Assembly: GCA_903930665.1 (NCBI GenBank)
Contig: CAIYZI010000129.1
Location: 1 to 7,583 of the forward strand
DNA from: an uncultured beta proteobacterium
Lineage (GTDB): Bacteria > Pseudomonadota > Gammaproteobacteria > Burkholderiales > Burkholderiaceae
Length of the DNA stretch: 7,583 nt
Direction: 5' to 3'
The position numbers and the translations under genes are program-made. Below are positions 1-6,827 of this stretch, piece by piece (within the stretch, counting starts at the first letter, position 1; every line of letters begins with the position of its first letter). The notes under the pieces were generated by a model. It did no database searches. It worked only from the letters and a program-made list of their open reading frames with translations, and was not told the origin of the DNA.

Positions 1-1095
1 AATTAATACGGTCTTGTCTTTAAATTCAATGCGCATGGCATTTAATTTTTGACGTACAGACTTTTTACGAACCGCTTGACCGGGCATGATAAAAGTTCTG
101 CCGATATAACGGTTTTTAAAGAAGCCTTCGCGGTAATCAATGCCCAAGCGTTTTGCTACTTGCATCGCTGCTGGACGACTTGAATCTGGAATAGGCATCA
201 CAACATCAATCTCTGCCACATTGGTGTTGGCACGAATTTTTTCAGCCAAGTAGTCACCCATACGCATACGGACGTTATAGACAGTCACACCATCAATTGT
301 TGAATCTGGTCGTGCCATGTAAACATATTCAAAAATACAAGGTGTTAATACTGCATTCTCGACACATTGACGCGTGGAAAAATTACCATCCAAATCAATG
401 TAAATCGCTTCACCGGGATTCACATCGCGAACGAAGGTAAAGCCTAAACCTTCAAGCGCTACAGATTCAGAAGCCACCATCCACTCCGGGCCTTTTGGAG
501 TATCAATGCGTCCGATACACAAAGGACGAATACCAAAGGGGTCGCGGAAGGCTAACAAACCATAACCCGCAATTAAAGAAACAACTGCATATGAACCTTT
601 AACGCGCTTGGTTACTTCGGTAACCGCGTTAAACATAGCGTTTTCATCAAGCGCGGCGCTGTTGGTTTCTTTTTGGAGTTCATCAGCTAAGACGTTTAAC
701 AAAACTTCGGTATCTGAGCTAGTGTTGATATGGCGGCGATCACGATAAGCCATCTCAACACGCAAGCTTGGCGCATTGGTAAGGTTGCCGTTATGAGCCA
801 AAATGATGCCGTATGGAGCGCTTACGTAAAAAGGCTGAGCCTCTTCTTCACTGCTAGCGGAACCAGCAGTTGGATAACGAACCTGTCCAATACCTGCATT
901 ACCATTCAAGCTGCGCATATTTCGAGTTCTAAATACATCTCGAACCAAGCCATTGGCTTTATGCATGGTAAATGAATTGCCATTCATTGTGGCGATGCCT
1001 GCGGCATCTTGCCCACGATGCTGCAAAAGCAGCAATGCATCGTAAAGCAATTGATTAACTGGGGAATGGGAAACTGTTCCGACAATGCCGCACAT
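1..1095 (-). CDS. purF: Amidophosphoribosyltransferase, N-terminal 365 residues (cut by window edge)
   Basis: Catalyses the first committed step of de novo purine synthesis in the cytoplasm: PRPP plus glutamine gives 5-phosphoribosylamine. I translated it from the ATG at 1095; the frame stays open to base 1. The protein begins MCGIVGTV, so Cys2 is the N-terminal nucleophile after Met removal, with no propeptide, as in the E. coli-type enzyme. Visible glutaminase motifs are HRGQDAAG (26-33), VRYPTAG with Arg73, HNGN (101-104) and Asp128. The phosphoribosyltransferase half follows, with RPLCIGR, ARPDS, IPDSSRPAA and GRTFIMPGQ (332-340). The window ends at KTVLI, just where the family's PRPP-binding VDDSIVRG motif should begin, so that motif and roughly the last 140 residues (by comparison with about 505 in E. 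coli) are missing only because of the edge. It starts 4 nt after cvpA with only a weak AGG upstream. The identification is secure. Confidence 0.97.
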   Translation of the reverse strand, partial: MCGIVGTVSHSPVNQLLYDALLLLQHRGQDAAGIATMNGNSFTMHKANGLVRDVFRTRNMRSLNGNAGIGQVRYPTAGSASSEEEAQPFYVSAPYGIILAHNGNLTNAPSLRVEMAYRDRRHINTSSDTEVLLNVLADELQKETNSAALDENAMFNAVTEVTKRVKGSYAVVSLIAGYGLLAFRDPFGIRPLCIGRIDTPKGPEWMVASESVALEGLGFTFVRDVNPGEAIYIDLDGNFSTRQCVENAVLTPCIFEYVYMARPDSTIDGVTVYNVRMRMGDYLAEKIRANTNVAEIDVVMPIPDSSRPAAMQVAKRLGIDYREGFFKNRYIGRTFIMPGQAVRKKSVRQKLNAMRIEFKDKTVLI

Positions 1096-1099
1096 AAGC

Positions 1100-1666
1100 C
1101 TAGATCCCTATTGTTAATGAAGGTGTAACTGTTGGTGTAATTTTTGGCATAGCATCGCTCAATTGTTTAGCCCAGTCAGGAGGTAGCCAACTGGAGATCA
1201 AACCCGTTGCCATATCAATAGCTGGACGAGTTATTGCTTTTTGCCATGCAATGCTCTGCGGAATGGGTGTTAAAGCGGCGAGTGAGGCAAGCACAACAAT
1301 CACCAACCCCCCGCGTAATAAACCAAAAATTAAGCCCAGAAAACGGTCGGTCATGCTTAAGCCTGCTGACAGAATGATTTTCTGAATCACATTACCAAAC
1401 AAACCGCATGCTATCAAGGTGAGAACAAACAAAATCAAGAAACTCACACCAAGACTTAATAATTCATCTAAGTGAAATGTAGAAAGCCATTCGGTAGAGA
1501 GATAGCTACTGTAATGATAAGCAACCCATGCAGCCACAAACCAAGAAACCAGTGCCAGAACTTCTTTAAACAAACCTCTTGATATACCGACCAAAGCTGA
1601 AACTAGCAAAACTACTAAGGTGAAGTAATCAACGGTTGTGAAATTCAAAGCTGACAAATGATCCAT
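1100..1666 (-). CDS. cvpA: CvpA family inner-membrane protein
   Basis: A 188-residue integral membrane protein of the CvpA family, named for its requirement in colicin V production in E. coli; its molecular role is not settled, and envelope functions have been proposed. Four hydrophobic segments are visible at about 13-28, 36-52, 69-91 and 111-132. The family signature appears as GISRGLFKE (27-35) between the first two segments and DRFLGLIFGLLRG (107-119) leading into the fourth. The C-terminal tail (from about 133) is not strongly hydrophobic and is rich in Pro, Thr and Ser. Its ATG overlaps the stop codon of the SPOR gene by one base (TAATG), a classic coupling arrangement, and purF starts 4 nt downstream. 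The dedD-cvpA-purF order matches E. coli, which strongly supports the call. Length is close to the family's usual 160-190 residues. Confidence 0.93.
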   Translation of the reverse strand: MDHLSALNFTTVDYFTLVVLLVSALVGISRGLFKEVLALVSWFVAAWVAYHYSSYLSTEWLSTFHLDELLSLGVSFLILFVLTLIACGLFGNVIQKIILSAGLSMTDRFLGLIFGLLRGGLVIVVLASLAALTPIPQSIAWQKAITRPAIDMATGLISSWLPPDWAKQLSDAMPKITPTVTPSLTIGI

Positions 1667-2508
1667 TAGTTGCCACCAAGCTCAACAACACGAGGAGACA
1701 AGCCCATTGCCTTAATCTTTTTCTCCGCTGATTCAGCTAAATCTTTGCCAGTGAAAGGGCCTGCCCTTAAAACATACAGCTTCACACCGTCAGCATTCGT
1801 TTTGGTAAGCGTGTAGTTGGGGATTTTTTGATCTTTTAATTTTGTAACCCAGCCCTTAGCGCGGTCTTCAGAAGCAAAGGCGCCAATCTGAATCACAAAT
1901 TTTCCAGGGGCATTTGTAGCGGATTTTGTATCTGCCGGCTTAGCATCCACCTTAGCCGCAGGCTTTGGCTTCTGACTCGCGTTTGCGATAATCTCTTCAC
2001 CAGCGGCTAAACCCAAGGAAGAAGTCTTTGATGGGCTCGCTGGTTTTTCTTCAACCTTGGTCTCTGTAGGCGAAGGGGTGACGGCCACCTCTTTCGGGGC
2101 TTCATCTTTAACTACCGCTGCCGTACTGGCAACTTCTTTATCTTTGGTGCTTGCATCAACTGGAGGTGAAGCTGGAGCTTTTAAATCTGGGGTCGGTGCT
2201 AGCGCATTTGGTGCTGGCAGACTCGTCACGATATTGACTGCAATATCGTTATTTACAGATTTAGGCTGGTTATCCAAAATACGAGGCAGTCCAATGACGG
2301 CAATTAGCACCAAAACAGCCGCGCCGATTAAACGATGACGTGCTCGTTGTTGTTCTGGGTCTTCATTGAGTTCAACTTCTTCATTCTCTAGCGTGCGCTG
2401 CATGCCACGGGGAACGGTATTTTTTGTGGTGCGTCTAACCCTAACCGAAGCTCTTTCGAACTCGTCGGCCTGTGGTTTTCGCTTAAAAATCTTAGATAAA
2501 CGAATCAT
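1666..2508 (-). CDS. dedD: DedD-like SPOR-domain membrane protein
   Basis: A 280-residue bitopic inner-membrane protein. Residues 1-58 are charged and presumably cytoplasmic. A single membrane span covers about 60-76 (core GAAVLVLIAVIGLP). A long Ala/Pro/Lys/Thr-rich linker (about 80-200) crosses the periplasm and looks disordered. A C-terminal SPOR domain (about 202-277) has the paired strands FVIQIGAF (204-211) and YVLRAGPF (245-252). SPOR domains bind peptidoglycan stripped of stem peptides at the division septum, and E. coli DedD is a cell-division protein of this architecture; a septal role here is inferred from that. The gene starts 3 nt after folC, with no clear ribosome binding site, and overlaps cvpA by one base. 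Position between folC and cvpA equals that of E. coli dedD. Linker and cytoplasmic part are too low in complexity to prove orthology, so the symbol rests on synteny plus architecture. Confidence 0.88.
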   Translation of the reverse strand: MIRLSKIFKRKPQADEFERASVRVRRTTKNTVPRGMQRTLENEEVELNEDPEQQRARHRLIGAAVLVLIAVIGLPRILDNQPKSVNNDIAVNIVTSLPAPNALAPTPDLKAPASPPVDASTKDKEVASTAAVVKDEAPKEVAVTPSPTETKVEEKPASPSKTSSLGLAAGEEIIANASQKPKPAAKVDAKPADTKSATNAPGKFVIQIGAFASEDRAKGWVTKLKDQKIPNYTLTKTNADGVKLYVLRAGPFTGKDLAESAEKKIKAMGLSPRVVELGGN

Positions 2509-2511
2509 GGA

Positions 2512-3837
2512 TCAATGCGCCTGGTTGTTTCTGTAAGCCATTACGCCTGCAACGGTATAGAAGGATCCGAAGACCACAATTCTATCACCCTCACCTGCTT
2601 TTGACATCGCTTTTTGATACGCTGCAGCAGGCTCAGAGAAGCATTCAATGCCACCATCTTCGCCATTTTTCACTGCAACTCCCATTGCCTCAAGCTTAGA
2701 GGCAAGAAGCTTTGCACTAGCGGCCCTAGGAGTAGGCAAATCCGTGCAAAACCAAAAATCTACTATGCCCAATAGGGGCTTTATGACACCTTCAATATCC
2801 TTATCAGCCATTGCACCAAAAACTGCATAGGTATAGGGGTGATAACCCATCTTATCCAAGCCCTGCCCAAGAGTTGCTGCAGCATGAGGGTTGTGGGCAA
2901 CATCTAAAACCACGGTTGGCTGACCCGGAAGAACCTGGAATCGCCCTGGAAGCTCAACCATAGCAAAGCCATTGCGAATATCTTGAGCACTCACAGGCAG
3001 GCGTTGATGTAAAGCCATCAACGCAGCTATGACTGCTGAGGCATTCAAAATCTGATTGGCGCCTCTTAATGCTGGATAGCCAAGGCCACTAAATCGCTTT
3101 TTTCGTCCAGCCCAACCCCATTGCTGCTTATCACCCTGGAAGTTGTAGTCTCGTCCCATTAACCATAAATCACAGCCAATTTTTTCAGCATAGTCGATTA
3201 GGGTCTGAGGGGGGATGGGATCACCACAAACTGCGATTTGCCCAGTTCGGAATATGCCAGCTTTTTCCAATGCAATTTCTTCTCTTGTGCCGCCTAAGAA
3301 ATCTGCATGATCAATATCAATACTCGTCACAATCGCGCAATCGGCATCAATAATATTGACAGCATCTAAGCGTCCACCCATGCCCACTTCTAGAATAACT
3401 GCATCTAAATTTGCCTTAGCAAATAAGTGCATGATGGCTAGCGTGGTGAATTCAAAATACGTAAGGGTTGGCGCATCCAATAAGCTGACGCGAGCCTTTT
3501 CTACTGCATCAAAATGCTCAAGTAAAAGTGCATCTTTAACCTCTTCCCCGTTTACCCTTGCGCGTTCATTAAAACTCAGTAAATGTGGTGAAGTGTGGCA
3601 ACCCACTCGGTATCCAGAGCAAAGCAGAATGCTTTCAAGAAAGGCGCAGGTAGAGCCTTTGCCATTGGTGCCAGCAACAGTAATGACCGGGCAGTTAAAG
3701 TGCAATCCTAAAGCGGCTTTAACGCGGTTAATTCTGTCTAGGCCCATATCGATGCCAACAGGGTGTGCGGTTTCTAGATGCCTAAGCCAAGCATCTAGGC
3801 TAGAAAATAAAACGGGGGCTTGGTGCGCGGTACTCAA
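2512..3837 (-). CDS. folC: Bifunctional dihydrofolate synthase / folylpolyglutamate synthase, TTG start
   Basis: Adds glutamate to dihydropteroate and then extends the glutamate tail of reduced folates, using ATP, in the cytoplasm. At 441 residues it is slightly longer than E. coli FolC (about 422). Visible motifs are the P-loop GTNGKGS (56-62), HTSPHLLSFNERARVNG (81-97), the metal-site region EVGMGGRLDAVN (150-161), SIDIDHADFLG (172-182), EKAGIF (191-196) whose Lys192 corresponds to the carbamylated lysine of the family, and in the C-terminal Mur-ligase-like domain DVAHNP (312-317) and VVFGSFY (421-427). The start is TTG at 3837: the first in-frame ATG is codon 31 and would remove the LDAWLRHLETAHP segment, which is typical of the family N terminus. 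The TTG lies 3 nt after the accD stop with no Shine-Dalgarno, so coupled translation is likely. The same accD-folC-dedD order occurs in E. coli. Confidence 0.95.
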   Translation of the reverse strand: MSTAHQAPVLFSSLDAWLRHLETAHPVGIDMGLDRINRVKAALGLHFNCPVITVAGTNGKGSTCAFLESILLCSGYRVGCHTSPHLLSFNERARVNGEEVKDALLLEHFDAVEKARVSLLDAPTLTYFEFTTLAIMHLFAKANLDAVILEVGMGGRLDAVNIIDADCAIVTSIDIDHADFLGGTREEIALEKAGIFRTGQIAVCGDPIPPQTLIDYAEKIGCDLWLMGRDYNFQGDKQQWGWAGRKKRFSGLGYPALRGANQILNASAVIAALMALHQRLPVSAQDIRNGFAMVELPGRFQVLPGQPTVVLDVAHNPHAAATLGQGLDKMGYHPYTYAVFGAMADKDIEGVIKPLLGIVDFWFCTDLPTPRAASAKLLASKLEAMGVAVKNGEDGGIECFSEPAAAYQKAMSKAGEGDRIVVFGSFYTVAGVMAYRNNQAH

Positions 3838-3840
3838 CGT

Positions 3841-4728
3841 TTAAGCAGAAGTGCTACTCGCTGTTGCAGGCTCAGGCAGTTGCTGAAGTAAAGCGAGCAA
3901 ATGGGCGATTTCAGTGCGCATTTGACGGCGATCCACGATCATGTCAATTCCGCCCTTTTGTAATAAGAACTCAGCACGCTGAAAACCTTCTGGCAGCTTT
4001 TCGCGAACAGTTTGCTCGATTACGCGTGGACCAGCAAAGCCAATCAATGCTTTTGGCTCAGCCATCACTACATCGCCCATAAAGGCAAAACTTGCAGAAA
4101 TGCCACCCATGGTTGGATCGGTTAAGACACTAATGTAAGGCAACCCTTTTTTAGAAAGCAAGGTCAACATGGAGTTGGTTTTTGCCATCTGAAACAAGGA
4201 AAGCAAACTTTCCTGCATACGTGCACCGCCAGTAGCGGTAACGCAAATAAAGGCGCACTTTTTATTAATGGCTTCTTGAACTCCGCGAGCAAAACGCTCA
4301 CCAACTACTGAGCCCATCGATCCACCCATGAATTGGAACTCAAAGCAAGCAGCAACAACAGGAATAGTTTCAATCTTGCCGCTCATCACAATCAAAGCTT
4401 CAGATTCACCAGAAGCATCACTAGCCTCTTTTAAACGGTCTGGGTATTTCTTTGAATCTTTAAATTTGAGAGGGTCAATTGGGTAGATATCAGCGCCAAT
4501 CTCATGACGACCCTTTGGATCCAAGAGGCTATCGAGACGCTGACGTGCGCCAATACGCATGTGATGACTGCATTTAGGACAAACAGAGAGGTTGGCCTCA
4601 ATATCAGTGCTGTAAAGGACGATTTCACAGCTTGGGCACTTAACCCATAACCCTTCAGGAACCGATTTGCGATTCGCGGGATCGGTGTGTTGAATTTGGG
4701 GTGGGAGTAATTTATCTATCCAGCTCAT
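3841..4728 (-). CDS. accD: Acetyl-CoA carboxylase carboxyltransferase, beta subunit
   Basis: Beta half of the carboxyltransferase that moves CO2 from carboxybiotin on AccB to acetyl-CoA, giving malonyl-CoA for fatty-acid synthesis; it works with AccA, which is not in this window. The 295-residue protein begins MSWIDKLL, matching the family start. An N-terminal four-cysteine zinc ribbon uses Cys31, Cys34, Cys50 and Cys53. The crotonase-like carboxyltransferase fold carries FMGGSMGSVVGERF (133-146), TGGARMQES (166-174), LTDPTMGGISASF (202-214) and AEPKALIGFAGPRVIEQT (223-240). The short tail after about residue 285 is Ala/Thr/Ser-rich and differs from the longer acidic E. coli tail. It starts 6 nt after trpA and ends 3 nt before folC. 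No clear ribosome binding site precedes it. The identification is secure from many long motifs. Confidence 0.97.
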   Translation of the reverse strand: MSWIDKLLPPQIQHTDPANRKSVPEGLWVKCPSCEIVLYSTDIEANLSVCPKCSHHMRIGARQRLDSLLDPKGRHEIGADIYPIDPLKFKDSKKYPDRLKEASDASGESEALIVMSGKIETIPVVAACFEFQFMGGSMGSVVGERFARGVQEAINKKCAFICVTATGGARMQESLLSLFQMAKTNSMLTLLSKKGLPYISVLTDPTMGGISASFAFMGDVVMAEPKALIGFAGPRVIEQTVREKLPEGFQRAEFLLQKGGIDMIVDRRQMRTEIAHLLALLQQLPEPATASSTSA

Positions 4729-4734
4729 CAGTTT

Positions 4735-5532
4735 TTAAGTATCCAGGGCAACGCGAATCTCACGAATGAAGGTTTCAAGGGATTGTACTGCTTGGTCAGG
4801 AGGGCATTCCTCTAAAAGTCGAATAATGCGGCTACCAATAACCACGGCATCGGCTGTTTTAGAGACTGCTTTAGCGCTAGCGGCATCATTAATACCAAAG
4901 CCCACGGCGATCGGAATAGCTGTTTCCTCCCGAATTTTCGGGATTATGCTCGCCACATCCTGGGTATTGAGATTCGAAGATCCTGTCACACCTCTCATGG
5001 AGACGTAATAGATATAACCAGAAGCTATTTTGGCGGCTTCCTTTATACGTAAATGTGATGATGTTGGCGCTAATAAGAAAATCGGGTCAACTCCTGCAAT
5101 TCTCATTCTGGCAGCAAAATCCACACATTCTTCAGGTGGGTAGTCCACGATCAAAACACCATCTACACCAGCAGCCTTAGCCTCGGTTGCAAAACGGTCT
5201 GCACCCATTTGCTCTACAGGATTTGCATACCCCATCAGCACAACAGGCGTTTTCGGATCCTTTTTACGAAACTCTTTCACCATGTCCAGGCAGCTATGCA
5301 AAGTCACGCCATGGCTTAGCGCTCTTTCAGAGGCTCTTTGAATGACCGGGCCATCAGCCATCGGATCTGAAAAAGGTACACCGAGCTCAATCACGCTAGA
5401 TCCACCGCGTACTAATGCATGCATTAGCTCAACAGTGAGTCCCGGATCTGGATCGCCAGCAGTAATGAAGGGAATAAGCCCCTTCTTACCTGCGGCTTTG
5501 AGCTCGTTAAAAGTTGCGGTAATTTTTGACAT
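4735..5532 (-). CDS. trpA: Tryptophan synthase alpha subunit
   Basis: Cleaves indole-3-glycerol phosphate to indole and glyceraldehyde 3-phosphate; the indole is channelled to the TrpB active site within an alpha2-beta2 complex. The 265-residue TIM barrel is close to the E. coli length (268). The catalytic pair is present at the standard numbers: Glu49 in VIELGVPFSDP and Asp60 in MADGPVIQ. Further family segments are PFITAGDPDP (21-30), LMGYANP, VDGVLIVDYPPEE, the loop-6 region YYVSMRGVTGSS and the phosphate-binding stretch PIAVGFGIN. It is separated from trpB by 69 nt, the largest gap in the cluster, and is followed after 6 nt by accD. The ATG at 5532 gives the expected N terminus but has no recognisable Shine-Dalgarno just upstream. 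Confidence 0.97.
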   Translation of the reverse strand: MSKITATFNELKAAGKKGLIPFITAGDPDPGLTVELMHALVRGGSSVIELGVPFSDPMADGPVIQRASERALSHGVTLHSCLDMVKEFRKKDPKTPVVLMGYANPVEQMGADRFATEAKAAGVDGVLIVDYPPEECVDFAARMRIAGVDPIFLLAPTSSHLRIKEAAKIASGYIYYVSMRGVTGSSNLNTQDVASIIPKIREETAIPIAVGFGINDAASAKAVSKTADAVVIGSRIIRLLEECPPDQAVQSLETFIREIRVALDT

Positions 5533-5540
5533 AAGGATTT

Positions 5541-5560
5541 CTAAATATTTCTAAATATTT
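5541..5560. repeat. Two-copy 10-bp tandem repeat in the trpB-trpA spacer
   Basis: The plus strand reads ctaaatattt twice in immediate succession, followed by a degenerate third unit (ttaaataagt, 5561-5570). On the coding strand this gives AAATATTTAG twice, ending about nine bases before the trpA ATG. Each unit contains the palindrome AAATATTT. The repeat makes the trpA leader very A/T-rich, unlike the flanking genes. It could be a strand-slippage product, a site that keeps the trpA start open, or a protein-binding site; nothing in the sequence decides between these. Confidence 0.7.
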
Positions 5561-5575
5561 TTAAATAAGTGTTTG

Positions 5576-5595
5576 GATCTATAGGTCTGTAGATC
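5576..5595 (-). repeat. Small perfect inverted repeat in the trpB-trpA spacer
   Basis: On the minus strand GATCTA (5595-5590) and TAGATC (5581-5576) form perfect 6-bp arms around an 8-base loop. It lies just after the trpB stop. There is no U-run directly after it and the stem is short and only one-third G/C, so it is not a convincing intrinsic terminator. A role in RNA processing or stability is possible but is only inference. Confidence 0.35.
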
Positions 5596-5601
5596 AGCAG
5601 A

Positions 5602-6795
5602 TCAACCTTCTGATCCAGTTGCTTGTGCAACGGTATGCATGTCTTTGTCACCACGACCAGACAAGTTCACCAAAATCGTTTTGTCCTTGGGCAAGGTCTT
5701 GGCTAACTTACAGGCATAAGCAATCGCATGTGAAGACTCAAGCGCTGGAATAATGCCTTCTATGCGACAGCAATCATGAAAGGCTTTAAGCGCTTCTTCA
5801 TCTGTAATAGCAACATACTCAGCGCGACCAGAATCTTTTAACCATGCATGTTCTGGACCAACGCCTGGGTAATCCATGCCCGCTGACACAGAATGCGTTT
5901 CGGAAATTTGTCCATTTTCGTCTTGTAGCAAGTAGGTGCGATTACCATGAAGCACTCCTGGCTTACCAACACACAATGCGGCTGAATGCAAACCACTGCC
6001 TAAGCCATGTCCAGCAGCCTCAACTCCAATTAAACGTACATCTGAGTAATCAATGTAGGGATAAAAAATACCCATGGCATTTGAACCACCACCGACACAA
6101 GCTAAAACATAATCTGGTTGGCGACCGGTCATCTCTGGCATTTGCACTTTGCACTCTTCACCAATAACGCTCTGAAAATCTCGGACCATCATCGGATATG
6201 GATGAGGCCCAGCAACAGTACCGATAATGTAGAAAGTATTGTCTACATTAGTTACCCAGTCACGCATGGCTTCGTTCAGGGCGTCCTTCAGAGTCTTGGT
6301 ACCAGATTCCACTGGCACGACTTTAGCTCCGAGTAATTTCATGCGAAAAACATTTTGCGCCTGGCGGGCTACGTCAACAGAGCCTTGATAAACCGTGCAG
6401 TCCAAGCCAAAACGTGCACAGATGGTTGCAGTTGCAACGCCATGCTGACCTGCTCCAGTTTCAGCAATAATGCGGGGCTTACCCATACGCTTAGCCAGCA
6501 TTGCTTGACCAATAACGTTGTTAATTTTATGAGCGCCGGTATGGTTTAGATCTTCCCGTTTAAGGTAAATCTGCGCGCCACCAAGCATCTCACTCCAACG
6601 CTTAGCATGATAAACAGGAGATGGACGACCCACAAAATGCTTTAACTCATAATGAAATTCTTCGATGAATGCAGGATCATATTGGTACTTTGCATAAGCC
6701 TCTTTAAGTTCATCTAAAGCGAACATTAAAGTTTCAGAAACAAATACACCACCATAGGGACCGAAGTGTCCTCTTGCATCTGGCTTATCGTACAT
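5602..6795 (-). CDS. trpB: Tryptophan synthase beta subunit
   Basis: PLP-dependent enzyme that condenses indole from TrpA with L-serine to make L-tryptophan. At 397 residues it equals the E. coli length. The cofactor lysine is Lys90 in NHTGAHKINN (84-93), the catalytic glutamate is Glu112 in AETGAGQHG (111-119), and the phosphate-binding loop is GGGSNA (235-240). The C-terminal SGRGDKD (379-385) is also characteristic. The start FGPYGGVFVSETL region matches the canonical short TrpB1 form rather than the longer TrpB2. This is the only gene in the cluster with a clear ribosome binding site (GAGG five bases before ATG), consistent with independent initiation after the 32-nt trpF-trpB gap. No premature stop or missing key residue was found. 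Confidence 0.98.
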   Translation of the reverse strand: MYDKPDARGHFGPYGGVFVSETLMFALDELKEAYAKYQYDPAFIEEFHYELKHFVGRPSPVYHAKRWSEMLGGAQIYLKREDLNHTGAHKINNVIGQAMLAKRMGKPRIIAETGAGQHGVATATICARFGLDCTVYQGSVDVARQAQNVFRMKLLGAKVVPVESGTKTLKDALNEAMRDWVTNVDNTFYIIGTVAGPHPYPMMVRDFQSVIGEECKVQMPEMTGRQPDYVLACVGGGSNAMGIFYPYIDYSDVRLIGVEAAGHGLGSGLHSAALCVGKPGVLHGNRTYLLQDENGQISETHSVSAGMDYPGVGPEHAWLKDSGRAEYVAITDEEALKAFHDCCRIEGIIPALESSHAIAYACKLAKTLPKDKTILVNLSGRGDKDMHTVAQATGSEG

Positions 6796-6800
6796 AGCTA

Positions 6801-6804
6801 CCTC
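6801..6804 (-). promoter_or_regulatory. Ribosome binding site of trpB
   Basis: On the minus strand the sequence before trpB reads AAAAGAGGTAGCTATG: a GAGG core five bases from the start codon, preceded by an A-rich stretch. It is the only strong Shine-Dalgarno in front of any gene here, and it fixes the trpB start. The preceding 32-nt gap also holds a run of eight A residues, which could keep the site unstructured. Confidence 0.75.
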
Positions 6805-6827
6805 TTTTGAATTTTTTTTACAGCAAT

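Noticed and set aside
730..975. An 81-codon plus-strand frame inside the left-edge region
   Set aside because: The minus strand here encodes the PurF glutaminase domain without interruption, so this frame is only its complement.
3356..3844. A 162-codon plus-strand reading frame opposite folC
   Set aside because: It lies wholly antisense to a well-supported gene in codon register with it, has biased composition (Ser, Lys, Thr) with no recognisable motif, and no ribosome binding site or promoter was seen. It is a shadow frame.
4431..4628. A 65-codon minus-strand frame inside accD in another register
   Set aside because: It overlaps the zinc-ribbon region of accD, which must be translated in the main frame; nothing supports a nested gene.
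5844..6549. Three plus-strand frames of 64-107 codons opposite trpB
   Set aside because: They are antisense to a full-length trpB, with Cys/His-rich translations and no known motif. No plus-strand start signals support them.
6811..6820. Eight-base T run on the plus strand between trpF and trpB, like a terminator tail
   Set aside because: On the transcribed (minus) strand it reads as A, not U, and no G/C-rich stem precedes it.
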